NCBI GenBank assembly: GCA_964276025.1
Contig: CAXYDD010000001.1
Span: forward strand, 186,001 to 250,000
DNA from: Porticoccus sp964276025
GTDB lineage: Bacteria; Pseudomonadota; Gammaproteobacteria; Pseudomonadales; Porticoccaceae
Reading direction: 5' to 3'
Length of the DNA stretch: 64,000 nucleotides
Made by a program: the position numbers and the translations under genes. The first letter of the stretch is position 1. Each line of letters starts with the position of its first letter. This document shows, in pieces, positions 16,837 through 25,545 of the stretch. The notes under the pieces were generated by a model that searched no databases, was not told the DNA's origin, and worked only from the letters and a program-made list of their open reading frames with translations.

Positions 16837-17250
16837 ATGAAAAAAAATATTTCGTTAATCGCGACTTTTATTATTATCATATTTCCATCTTTTTCATATG
16901 GTGGATGGGATAAAGTAATTGAAAGTAGTAGCAGTGGTAACATTATTTATATAGACCCTGACAAGATCGAAAAAATTAAAAATTTTGTTTATTACTTTTC
17001 ATTAACAGATTATAAAAAACCAGTTTTTGGCGACCTATCTGTAGTTGTCCATTATCAAGTGGATTGCAAACACTCCAGAGAGAGAGGTTTAAGTTGGGTT
17101 TTTTTTAAGAGGCAAATGGGTCAAGGTAAAGGTATCTCTGAGAGCAACCATGACAAAGAATGGACATACCCTTCTGATCATAACTCCTCATCATCTAGGG
17201 GGGTTGTTATAAAAAAGGTTTGCGAGAGGTTTCTTCACCAACAGCTATAA
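16837..17250 (+). CDS. Secreted protein resembling surface-adhesin E family
   Basis: A 137-residue protein with a clear signal peptide (residues 1-22, ending YGG) and a small domain beginning WDKVIESSSSGNIIYIDPDKI. That pattern (short secreted protein, 'something-like-xxYxDpdkI', two conserved cysteines) resembles the surface-adhesin protein E family, whose members are mostly uncharacterised. It is divergent from csoR and about 100 bases downstream of the shared operator, so metal control is possible but unproven. Confidence 0.5.
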   Translation: MKKNISLIATFIIIIFPSFSYGGWDKVIESSSSGNIIYIDPDKIEKIKNFVYYFSLTDYKKPVFGDLSVVVHYQVDCKHSRERGLSWVFFKRQMGQGKGISESNHDKEWTYPSDHNSSSSRGVVIKKVCERFLHQQL

Positions 17251-17320
17251 GCTCTATAATACTTAGTGGAGAATTAATTACTCTCATTTAAAAATTATTT
17301 TAATTGGTAATAAAGTGCGA

Positions 17321-18103
17321 ATGAACAAAAAATATCAAAATTTGTTAGAAGATGTAATTTCAGTAAAGCCCTCTGAGGCCTTACTTAATGAAATTACACA
17401 AGATCTAATAACCGAAGGATTTTATTGTCTTGATGGAGCGCTAGATAAAAAAACTTTAACTGAGTTCAAATATGAAATTGAGACGCTTATAAATGAAAAA
17501 GGTCAAAGATATTTTTCACTAATTAATCCTTATAAAAATATTAAATCTAAATTTAATCTCTTAGATAAAAGTAAAAATCTAAAAGGATTTCTTTTTGAAT
17601 TAGCAAAATTAGGATCTAAAAATAAGTATTCTAAATCTGAAATATTGAATGTACTAAGAGTGGTAGCAGGGGGAAAAACAAATTCACAATCATTAAAATT
17701 TCATTATGATGCGACTATAATCACTATTTTGATACCTCTAGTTATTCCAAAGGGATCCCCTGAAGAATCTGGTCACTTTCTAGCATTCAAGAATTTAAGA
17801 AGATTAAGAAATAATGTTCTACTTAACTTCTTAGAAAAAATATTAATGCAAAATATTTTTACTCAAAAGATAATATCTTTGATAGCATTAAAAAATATTA
17901 ACAAACATATTATAGAATTCAAGGAAGGTAATATTTATTTTTTTTATGGTTATAGAACACTACATGCCAATCTTCCTCTAAAATCAGAATACACAAGAGC
18001 GACTATGTTGTTTCATTATGGTGATCCTCATCAAGATTCATTACTATTAAAGTCTATAGCTAAGATTCGTCATTTTCGTGAAAATATTAACTCAAAAAAA
18101 TAA
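17321..18103 (+). CDS. Putative Fe(II)/2-oxoglutarate-dependent oxygenase
   Basis: A 260-residue protein of uncertain family. Spacing suggests a double-stranded beta-helix oxygenase: an H-x-D pair (His128, Asp130, in KFHYDAT), a distal His215 (RTLHANLP) and Arg226 eleven residues on (YTRATMLFHYG), which would bind 2-oxoglutarate. I start at ATG 17321, but a GTG at 17315 adds two residues. The gene is noticeably more AT-rich than its neighbours and just precedes the photolyase. Substrate is unknown, and an inactive relative cannot be excluded. Confidence 0.5.
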   Translation: MNKKYQNLLEDVISVKPSEALLNEITQDLITEGFYCLDGALDKKTLTEFKYEIETLINEKGQRYFSLINPYKNIKSKFNLLDKSKNLKGFLFELAKLGSKNKYSKSEILNVLRVVAGGKTNSQSLKFHYDATIITILIPLVIPKGSPEESGHFLAFKNLRRLRNNVLLNFLEKILMQNIFTQKIISLIALKNINKHIIEFKEGNIYFFYGYRTLHANLPLKSEYTRATMLFHYGDPHQDSLLLKSIAKIRHFRENINSKK

Positions 18104-18113
18104 TGTTAAAAGT

Positions 18114-19535
18114 ATGGATGATATCGCAATACACTGGTTTCGTCAGGATTTACGGCTTTCAGATAATCCTGCATTAATCGCAGCTACACAGCACAAAAAT
18201 GTGCTTCCAATATTTATTCTTGATGACGAAAATGCTGATAATTTTGGCATGGGAGCTGCTAGCAAATGGTGGCTTGAATCATCACTTAGATCACTAAACA
18301 ACTCTCTTGATGGCAAACTATCAATATATAAGGGCAACCCTATCGATATACTTAAAGATATTATTTTACGGCTAAATGTTGATGCTGTTTACTGGAATCG
18401 TTGCTACGAACCATGGAGAATCAATCGCGATAAAAAAATAAAAAAGTATCTTGATATGCAGAACGTAAAAACAGCTAGCTACAATGGCTCTTTGCTCTGG
18501 GAGCCATGGGATATCAAGAATAGTTTTGATAAGCCATATGGGGTATTCACCCCTTTTTATAAAAAGGGGTGCTTGCAGGCAGATCAACCACGCAAGCCCT
18601 TGCTAGCACCACAAAATCAACAGTATATCTTTGATTCAGAAAAATCTATGCAGCTTCAAAATTTAGACCTTCTGTGTGGTTACCCATGGCATAAAAAGTT
18701 AGGGAAACATTGGTTAATTGGAGAACAAGGTGCATCTCTATGTCTAGATAACTTTATAAAAAAAAATTTATCGCAATATAAAAAGGGTAGAAATATACCC
18801 TCTAAGCCCTATGTTTCGAGAATTTCCCCACATCTCCATTTTGGAGAAATATCACCCAATCAGGTTTGGGTCAGGATTCGTAATGAAAAAAATGACGAAA
18901 ATACCGATCATTTTTGTAGTGAGCTTGGTTGGCGAGAATTTTCTTATAATCAACTTTTTTATCATCCTGATTTGCCAACAAAAAACCTACAATCTAAATT
19001 TGATAAATTTCCATGGGCTGTTAACGACAAACATTTAGAAGCATGGAAAAAGGGGCAGACTGGTATACCAATGGTTGATGCGGGTATGCGTGAACTATGG
19101 GAGACCGGCTATATGCATAATCGGTCTAGAATGGTCGTAGGGTCATTTTTAGTGAAAAACCTTCGTATCCATTGGAACTATGGTGAGCGCTGGTTTTGGG
19201 ATACTCTAATAGATGCTGATCTTGCAAATAATAGTGCAGGCTGGCAATGGGTAAGTGGCAGTGGTTCAGATGCTGCCCCTTATTTTAGAATATTTAACCC
19301 AGTGGTGCAGGGCCAAAAATTTGATACAGACGGAGAATATATTAGGCACTATATTCCTGAAATATCTTTATTGCCCAATGCATATCTATCTAATCCATGG
19401 GATGCCCCGGAATCGATTTTAAAAGAAGCAAAAGTTATTCTTGGTCAAACTTACCCTAGGCCCATAGTTGATCTAAAAGTATCACGCGAAGAAGCTCTTG
19501 CCGCATTTAAAGAAATTTCACCTCCATCATTTTAA
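18114..19535 (+). CDS. phrB: Deoxyribodipyrimidine photolyase (class I)
   Basis: Light-driven repair of cyclobutane pyrimidine dimers using FADH-. From the ATG at 18114 the 473-residue protein begins DIAIHWFRQDLRL, the antenna-domain signature. An earlier ATG at 18078 would add 12 unlikely residues that overlap the oxygenase gene. The FAD-binding half has GWREFSYNQL, GMRELWETGYMHNR and NNSAGWQWVSGSGSDAAPY. A blue-light cryptochrome role is possible but less likely. It is consistent with a sunlit habitat. Confidence 0.93.
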   Translation: MDDIAIHWFRQDLRLSDNPALIAATQHKNVLPIFILDDENADNFGMGAASKWWLESSLRSLNNSLDGKLSIYKGNPIDILKDIILRLNVDAVYWNRCYEPWRINRDKKIKKYLDMQNVKTASYNGSLLWEPWDIKNSFDKPYGVFTPFYKKGCLQADQPRKPLLAPQNQQYIFDSEKSMQLQNLDLLCGYPWHKKLGKHWLIGEQGASLCLDNFIKKNLSQYKKGRNIPSKPYVSRISPHLHFGEISPNQVWVRIRNEKNDENTDHFCSELGWREFSYNQLFYHPDLPTKNLQSKFDKFPWAVNDKHLEAWKKGQTGIPMVDAGMRELWETGYMHNRSRMVVGSFLVKNLRIHWNYGERWFWDTLIDADLANNSAGWQWVSGSGSDAAPYFRIFNPVVQGQKFDTDGEYIRHYIPEISLLPNAYLSNPWDAPESILKEAKVILGQTYPRPIVDLKVSREEALAAFKEISPPSF

Positions 19536-19607
19536 GTAAGTCTAACTACCCTGCCCCTTTATCGCTATAATAATAAAAATTTTGAAAATTTATTTGTGTA
19601 GCTTTAT

Positions 19608-20456
19608 ATGAAAATACCAAAATTGATTAAACCATTAATAGAAGATGGGCTGATAAGTGAAGTTATTCAATCTATTATGAGTGGGAAAGAGGCTTCTTTA
19701 TATGTCGTAAGATGTGGGACGAAGATAAGATGTGCAAAAGTTTACAAAGAAGCAAACAAACGAAGTTTCAAAAAATCTGCTCAGTACCAAGAAGGAAGAA
19801 AAATAAAAAATAGCCGTCGTGCTAGAGCAATCCAAAAAGGTTCAAAGTACGGAAAACAACAACAAGAGGAAACCTGGCAAAATGCAGAATTATTGGCACT
19901 TTGTCGAGTTAGAGAATGCGGAGTTAGGGTGCCTGAAACTTTTGGTTATTTCGATGGCATCTTGCTGATGGAGCTAATAACGAACAAGCAAGGTCATGTT
20001 GCCCCTAGACTTGCTGATATATCTATGTCAAAAGAAACTGCTCTTTTTGAACATACTATACTTATAAGATATATAGTATACATGCTTTGTGCAGGTATTA
20101 TTCATGGAGATCTATCAGAGTTTAATGTTCTAGCTGGAGCAGATGGATTGGTTGTTATTGACTTACCGCAAGCAGTTGATGCCTCCTCAAACAATAACGC
20201 TGAAATAATGCTAAAAAGAGATGTGGATAACATAACTCAATATTTTTCAAATTTTGCACCAGAACTCATCAATACTAGATATGGAGATGAAATATGGAGT
20301 CTTTATATAGAGGGTAATTTGAAACCAGATATTTCTTTAACTGGTGCGTATGAGGAGTCTACTGGACCTGCAAATGTAGATATAGTAATGCTCGAAATAA
20401 AAGCTGCTATCAAAGAAGAAGAGGCACGTCTTGCCAGAGTTAAAGAGGCTGAATAA
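19608..20456 (+). CDS. RIO-type serine protein kinase
   Basis: A 282-residue atypical kinase of the bacterial RIO group. Visible are the flexible P-loop SGKEASLYV (25-33), the ATP lysine Lys44 (CAKVYK), the catalytic loop HGDLSEFNVL with Asp168 and Asn173, and the metal aspartate Asp185 in IDLPQ. The basic linker after the P-loop is typical. Substrate is unknown in bacteria. A RIO kinase also lies near ybiT and slt in Pseudomonas. Confidence 0.9.
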   Translation: MKIPKLIKPLIEDGLISEVIQSIMSGKEASLYVVRCGTKIRCAKVYKEANKRSFKKSAQYQEGRKIKNSRRARAIQKGSKYGKQQQEETWQNAELLALCRVRECGVRVPETFGYFDGILLMELITNKQGHVAPRLADISMSKETALFEHTILIRYIVYMLCAGIIHGDLSEFNVLAGADGLVVIDLPQAVDASSNNNAEIMLKRDVDNITQYFSNFAPELINTRYGDEIWSLYIEGNLKPDISLTGAYEESTGPANVDIVMLEIKAAIKEEEARLARVKEAE

Positions 20457-20573
20457 AAAATCTCTCGAGCTTAATTTAACTCGACCAGATCAAAACAATT
20501 CCCTATAGTGCTGTTCCCATGATGTCTAAATAAGAATCCTGCGTTTAACTGCTACCCAACATAAGGTGCTCAA

Positions 20574-22154
20574 TTGATTACTGCTGCTAATATAACTATG
20601 CAATTTGGTTCTAAACCGCTATTTGAGAATATCTCCGTGAAATTTGGTCATGGTAACCGTTATGGGTTAATTGGAGCGAATGGTTCAGGCAAATCTACTC
20701 TAATGAAAATACTAGATGGAAGCATTCAGCCAACTGCCGGTAATATTTCTCTCAGCCCCAATGAGCGCGTAGGTGTTCTAAATCAGAATCAGTTCGCCTT
20801 TGAGAGTCATACTGCTATAAATACAGTAATAATGGGTCATACAGAATTATGGTTGGTAAAACTTGAACGGGAGCGTATATATTCTCTTCCAGAAATGTCA
20901 GAAGCAGATGGAATGAAGGTAGCAGATCTAGAAATTCGTTTTGCAGAACTAGATGGATATAGCGCTGAAAGCCGAGCAGGAGAAATACTTATAGGTGCAG
21001 GTATAGAGGAAGAGCTACATTTTTGCGAAATGTCTGAGATACCACCCGGATGGAAACTCAGAGTTTTGCTTGCACAAGCAATTTTTTCAGACCCCGATAT
21101 TTTATTATTAGATGAGCCAACTAATAATCTTGATATAGCCACTATTAGATGGCTTGAAACGCTTCTTAATGAAAGAAAAAGCACTATGATTATAGTTTCG
21201 CATGACCGTCATTTTCTAAATGCTGTGTGTACTCATATAGCAGATATTGATTATGGTGAGTTAAGAGTTTATCCCGGAAATTACGATGATTTCATGCTAG
21301 CATCGACCCAAGCTAGAGAGCTTCTTTACTCGGAAAATGCAAAAAAATCTGCTCAAATTGCTGATCTTCAACAGTTTGTCAGTCGCTTTTCAGCTAACGC
21401 GTCTAAGGCAAAACAAGCCACTTCTAGAGCCAAACAAATAACAAAGATACAATTAGATGAAATTAAAGCCTCAAGTAGAGTTTCACCTTTCATTAGGTTT
21501 AAACAAGATAAAAAGCTTCACAGGCAGTCCCTCATAATTGAAAGCCTCTCCCATTCGTATGATGAGCTGTTGTTTGAAAATGGATCTCTTATTTTAGATG
21601 CAGGATCACGTTTAGCTATCATAGGAGAAAATGGTGCTGGAAAAACAACCTTTCTTAAATCACTTATAGGAGAAATTCATCCAACAAGCGGTAGTATAAA
21701 ATGGTCAGAAAATGCAAGTCTTGGATACTGCCCCCAAGACAGTAATCTAGAGTTTGATAACAATTTAGATTTATTTAACTGGATGAGTCAGTGGAGAAAA
21801 CCAAGTCATGATGATCAAATTGTAAGAGCCACATTAGGCCGCTTACTTTTTTCTACTGACGACTTTAAAAAACTTGTAAAAGTTTGCTCTGGTGGAGAAA
21901 AAAATAGACTTTTATTTGGAAAGTTGATGATGATGGACCCCAATGTCCTAATTATGGATGAGCCAACAAATCATCTAGATATGGAAGCAATTGAGTCACT
22001 TAATTTAGCTTTAGATAATTACGACGGGACGTTAATTTTTGTAAGCCATGATAGGGAGTTTGTTTCATCGCTAGCAAACCATATAATTGAGATAAAAGAT
22101 AAAAAAATTATACATTTCCATGGCTCATATGAAGAATATCTGATAAAGAATTAA
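20574..22154 (+). CDS. ybiT: ABC-F family ATPase YbiT
   Basis: ABC-F proteins act on the ribosome rather than as transporters. YbiT is a paralogue of EttA with a role in rescuing stalled translation. The 526-residue protein has two ATPase domains with Walker A GANGSGKST (34-42) and GENGAGKTT (351-359), and both LLLDEPTNNLD and IMDEPTNHLD. The linker between them holds FVSRFSANASKAKQATSRA. The start is TTG, giving MITAANITMQFG, which aligns with E. coli YbiT. Confidence 0.94.
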   Translation: MITAANITMQFGSKPLFENISVKFGHGNRYGLIGANGSGKSTLMKILDGSIQPTAGNISLSPNERVGVLNQNQFAFESHTAINTVIMGHTELWLVKLERERIYSLPEMSEADGMKVADLEIRFAELDGYSAESRAGEILIGAGIEEELHFCEMSEIPPGWKLRVLLAQAIFSDPDILLLDEPTNNLDIATIRWLETLLNERKSTMIIVSHDRHFLNAVCTHIADIDYGELRVYPGNYDDFMLASTQARELLYSENAKKSAQIADLQQFVSRFSANASKAKQATSRAKQITKIQLDEIKASSRVSPFIRFKQDKKLHRQSLIIESLSHSYDELLFENGSLILDAGSRLAIIGENGAGKTTFLKSLIGEIHPTSGSIKWSENASLGYCPQDSNLEFDNNLDLFNWMSQWRKPSHDDQIVRATLGRLLFSTDDFKKLVKVCSGGEKNRLLFGKLMMMDPNVLIMDEPTNHLDMEAIESLNLALDNYDGTLIFVSHDREFVSSLANHIIEIKDKKIIHFHGSYEEYLIKN

Positions 22155-22213
22155 AAAATTAAATTACTTAATCCCTTATAAAAGATTAAACAGATTTATA
22201 ATAGAGGTTAATT

Positions 22214-23356
22214 ATGGCTAGCTTACTACCTGAAACAGATCCAAATGGTTTATTAGAATATTCAGTTGTTTTTTCTGATCGATCCCTTAACCATATGTCT
22301 CAGTCTTTCAGAGACGTGATGATAAATATATCTAATACCCTAAAAAAAGTTTACAGGGCAGAGTCAGTTATTGTAGTCCCTGGAGGTGGGACTTTCGGTA
22401 TGGAGGCTGTAGCTAGACAGTTTGCATCTAACAAAAAGTGTCTAGTTCTAAGAAATGGTTGGTTTAGTTATCGTTGGAGCCAAATTATCGAAATGGGAGA
22501 AATTACTTCAACAATTTCTGTAATGAAAGCAAAAACAATGAACTCATCTAAAGAAGATTACGGTCATCAATCTCCAATGGAGCCTGCATCAATAGATGAA
22601 GTTTTGAAGCAAATCGAAATGCAAAAACCTGATGTAGTTTTCGCTCCTCATGTTGAAACATCAGCTGGTATGATGCTTCCAGATGAGTATATATCAGCAG
22701 TGGCTCGGGCTGTTCATAAGGCTGGTGGACTTTTTGTTCTAGATTGTATCGCTTCTGGTGCTTTATGGGTGGACATGGAAAAACTTGGTATTGACGTCCT
22801 TATAAGTGCGCCCCAAAAAGGCTGGAGCGCATCACCTTGTAGTGCTCTTGTGATGCTTAGTTCTGCTGCAAGAAATCTAATTGATAAAACAAAAAGTTCT
22901 AGCTTTTCATGCGATCTAAATAAATGGCTTCAGATTATGGAGGCCTATGAAAATGGTAGTCATGCATACCACTCAACTATGCCTACTGATGCGCTACTAA
23001 AGTTTGATAGTGCCATGAAAGAGACCGAGGCATACGGATTTGAAAAGGTTAGGCTCGAGCAACAAGAGCTGGGGGATCAAGTAAGAAAAATGCTCGAATC
23101 AAAGGGCTTCAAGAGTGTTGCTGCTGAAGGATTTAAGGCTCCAACCGTTATTGTCTGCTATACGGATGACAAGGATATACAAAATGGAAGCAGATTTATG
23201 AAGGAAGGGATTCAGGTAGCTGCAGGAATCCCCCTAATGTGTGATGAAGGCGAAAATTTTCAGACATTCAGAATTGGGTTATTTGGACTAGACAAACTCC
23301 ACAATATTGAAAGAACATTAAACCACCTAAAATTAGCTGTTGAGCGAATACTTTAA
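22214..23356 (+). CDS. Class V aminotransferase, alanine-glyoxylate/serine-pyruvate type
   Basis: A 380-residue fold-type I PLP enzyme. PGGGTFGMEAVAR resembles the cofactor phosphate loop, FVLDCIASG carries the PLP aspartate, and SAPQKGWS holds the Schiff-base lysine (Lys202). The family includes alanine-glyoxylate, serine-glyoxylate and related aminotransferases. I cannot choose the substrate from sequence alone. It stands alone between ybiT and a convergent DUF4399 gene. Confidence 0.85.
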   Translation: MASLLPETDPNGLLEYSVVFSDRSLNHMSQSFRDVMINISNTLKKVYRAESVIVVPGGGTFGMEAVARQFASNKKCLVLRNGWFSYRWSQIIEMGEITSTISVMKAKTMNSSKEDYGHQSPMEPASIDEVLKQIEMQKPDVVFAPHVETSAGMMLPDEYISAVARAVHKAGGLFVLDCIASGALWVDMEKLGIDVLISAPQKGWSASPCSALVMLSSAARNLIDKTKSSSFSCDLNKWLQIMEAYENGSHAYHSTMPTDALLKFDSAMKETEAYGFEKVRLEQQELGDQVRKMLESKGFKSVAAEGFKAPTVIVCYTDDKDIQNGSRFMKEGIQVAAGIPLMCDEGENFQTFRIGLFGLDKLHNIERTLNHLKLAVERIL

Positions 23357-23384
23357 GTCTAGTTTTATTTTTTTGGAATATTTT

Positions 23385-23831
23385 CTACTCAACGTTGATG
23401 GTTATTTTTTTTGATATGACAGCTTGTTCATACTGCATATGATAATGATCACCAAGCATCAGCTGTAAAGTATGTATTCCTGGAGTAAAATTTATCGATG
23501 TTTCAGTTTGACCCGCCCCAAAATGACGATGCTTTTCATCACTAGGAATAGGTAAATTCTTATCTGGTAAAATATCAAGATCGATAAGTAAATGATGGTG
23601 TCCAGTGTTTGCCATTTCAATACCTGCAGGTGCAACACCCATCCCTGAAAGACCAAAAACTATTTTTACAGGATTTTTCTGTGTGGATCCATCAGCTGGT
23701 GAAATAATATAGAGTTTCGGGGAGATGTCTTGTTGTGAATTACTACTTTGAGCCATACCCGTTAAGGACAAAAGAATGACAAAAGATAAGAAATTTGAAT
23801 ATTGAATTTTTTTTTCTTTCACAAAAAGCAT
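23385..23831 (-). CDS. DUF4399 periplasmic protein
   Basis: A 148-residue secreted protein with a signal peptide (about residues 1-29) and a small beta-rich domain. Histidine clusters GHHHLLID, KHRHFG and GDHYHMQ are the hallmark of DUF4399. They look suited to metal binding, although no function is established. The family often appears as a single gene in marine proteobacteria. It is transcribed away from bolA with a 35-base gap upstream. Confidence 0.8.
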   Translation of the reverse strand: MLFVKEKKIQYSNFLSFVILLSLTGMAQSSNSQQDISPKLYIISPADGSTQKNPVKIVFGLSGMGVAPAGIEMANTGHHHLLIDLDILPDKNLPIPSDEKHRHFGAGQTETSINFTPGIHTLQLMLGDHYHMQYEQAVISKKITINVE

Positions 23832-23866
23832 ATAACGTCTCCTAGTATCTTAACAAAAATTAAATT

Positions 23867-24175
23867 TTATCGACCTCCACCAATACAATTTGGAGATTCT
23901 GAGATATTAGAACCTGAACCCCACTCATCTGGTGTATATGTATGTAACGCTAATGCATGCAAACCGTTCTTTAGCTCATATGCGAGTAATCCATAAATTA
24001 ACTGATGCCGTTTAACTAATGATTTTTTCTCAAATGAAGCACTTACTACTAATAACTTGAAGTGTGTCTCTGAGTCCCTCGGAACAGCGTGCTTATAGCT
24101 CTCGTTATCAATCTCCAAAACAATTGGAGATAAAGAATCTTTTAATTTTCTTTCAATGATCTGATATATTTTCAT
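23867..24175 (-). CDS. bolA: BolA family protein
   Basis: A 102-residue BolA-like protein, which partners monothiol glutaredoxins in Fe-S and iron-related regulation. The helix-turn region FKLLVVSASFEKKSLVKRHQ and the ALALHTYTPDEW segment match E. coli BolA. The C-terminal SESPNCIGG, common in marine gammaproteobacteria, carries an added cysteine. The ATG at 24175 begins MKIYQIIERKL. Confidence 0.9.
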   Translation of the reverse strand: MKIYQIIERKLKDSLSPIVLEIDNESYKHAVPRDSETHFKLLVVSASFEKKSLVKRHQLIYGLLAYELKNGLHALALHTYTPDEWGSGSNISESPNCIGGGR

Positions 24176-24256
24176 GAAGTATGTCTTGAACCTGACCTAA
24201 AAATTAACATTAGCTGTTTTTGGCCTATACACCTTAGTCTTGTAGCCATCAATTAA

Positions 24257-25288
24257 TTAACTAGGTAGATTAGTGTCTTTTGAGAAAACCCTACTCCACC
24301 ATCTTTTAAATAATCTATCAATACTCGCTTCTGTAGCAAATCCTATTTTTTCTGATAAAGTTTTATGCGTAGCATAAGCCACTTTGTATACATCTGTATC
24401 CGTTGTTTTATCAAGGAGATATTCATCGCTCGTTAATAGTTCATCAACAAGGCCTTTAGTGATAGCCTCAGTACCTAGCCATACCTCACCTGTAGCTATA
24501 GTATTTATCTCGACACTTGGCCTATGTTCAGATACAAAGTTTTTAAAAAGCCTGTGAGTGCTATCTAAGTCATCAGTAAATTTGTCTCTATCTTCTTGTG
24601 TATTTTCCCCAAACATCGTTAATGTTCTCTTATGTGAACCAGCAGTATGCAGCTCAATATCAATATCGTGTTTTTTCAATAAACGATTAAAATTGGGTAA
24701 CTGAGCAACGACGCCTATTGATCCAATAAAAGAAAAAGGTGCGCACAAAATTTTGTTTGCAACACAAGCCATCATATAGCCCCCACTTGCTGCAACCTTA
24801 TCCACACAAACAGTCAAATATATATTTTTCTTTTTTATTCTATTGAGTTGGCTTGATGCAAAACCATAGCTATGAACCATACCACCTGAACTTTCTAACC
24901 TAACGACCACTTCGTCATTTTTTCTAGCCTGACCTAATATTGCAGTAACCTCTTCCCTAAGCGATGAAGCCGCTGAGGCCTTGATATCTCCTTTGAAGTC
25001 AATCAAGAAAACTCTTTTTTTAGGGGATTTAGATGTCTTCAATTTTTTCTTTGCGACTTTTCTTTGTTTTTTTACTTTCTTTTTTTCAGGCTCACTAAGT
25101 ATAGACTCCTCAAGGGAATGACTAACTTTATTAATATTATCATTCAGATGAGTAACTTTGAGTTCGCCTCTATTATTGAGGCGATTTTTAGTACTAAAGC
25201 TAGTCAAGCTAGACAAAATAATCAAGACCACTACCACTAGAGTTACTGCCTTTGCAAGAAATAAGCCGTATTCGAATAAAAAGTCCAA
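24257..25288 (-). CDS. sohB: Inner-membrane S49 peptidase SohB
   Basis: SohB is a signal-peptide-peptidase-like serine protease of the inner membrane. The 343-residue protein has an N-terminal membrane segment (about 10-31), a Lys-rich linker (69-92) and a catalytic domain with VAASGGYMMA, nucleophile Ser168, and the general-base lysine Lys220 in AGSHKRT. Ser-Lys spacing matches E. coli SohB. It is divergent from nhaB. Confidence 0.93.
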   Translation of the reverse strand: MDFLFEYGLFLAKAVTLVVVVLIILSSLTSFSTKNRLNNRGELKVTHLNDNINKVSHSLEESILSEPEKKKVKKQRKVAKKKLKTSKSPKKRVFLIDFKGDIKASAASSLREEVTAILGQARKNDEVVVRLESSGGMVHSYGFASSQLNRIKKKNIYLTVCVDKVAASGGYMMACVANKILCAPFSFIGSIGVVAQLPNFNRLLKKHDIDIELHTAGSHKRTLTMFGENTQEDRDKFTDDLDSTHRLFKNFVSEHRPSVEINTIATGEVWLGTEAITKGLVDELLTSDEYLLDKTTDTDVYKVAYATHKTLSEKIGFATEASIDRLFKRWWSRVFSKDTNLPS

Positions 25289-25545
25289 TTGATCGCTTCT
25301 CCAAATTTTTTTGTTCAGAAATAAAAATTCTTATTCTCTGATTATACTACTTTTAATGATAAGCATAATTATATTTATGGTATTATTTTTCCCATAAACT
25401 CTGTAAAGCTAAATATAAAATAGTTTAAATACTACTATAATAAATCTATTATAGAATTTCATTAAGGACTACTTTGGCATATGCTTATAAAGTGCTAATC
25501 TACTAGACATATTTTATATTAACTAAAAGACCAAAAGGGGATTCC

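Noticed and set aside
18143..18587. Minus-strand frames within the photolyase gene
   Set aside because: Opposite an intact conserved gene, without Shine-Dalgarno or motif.
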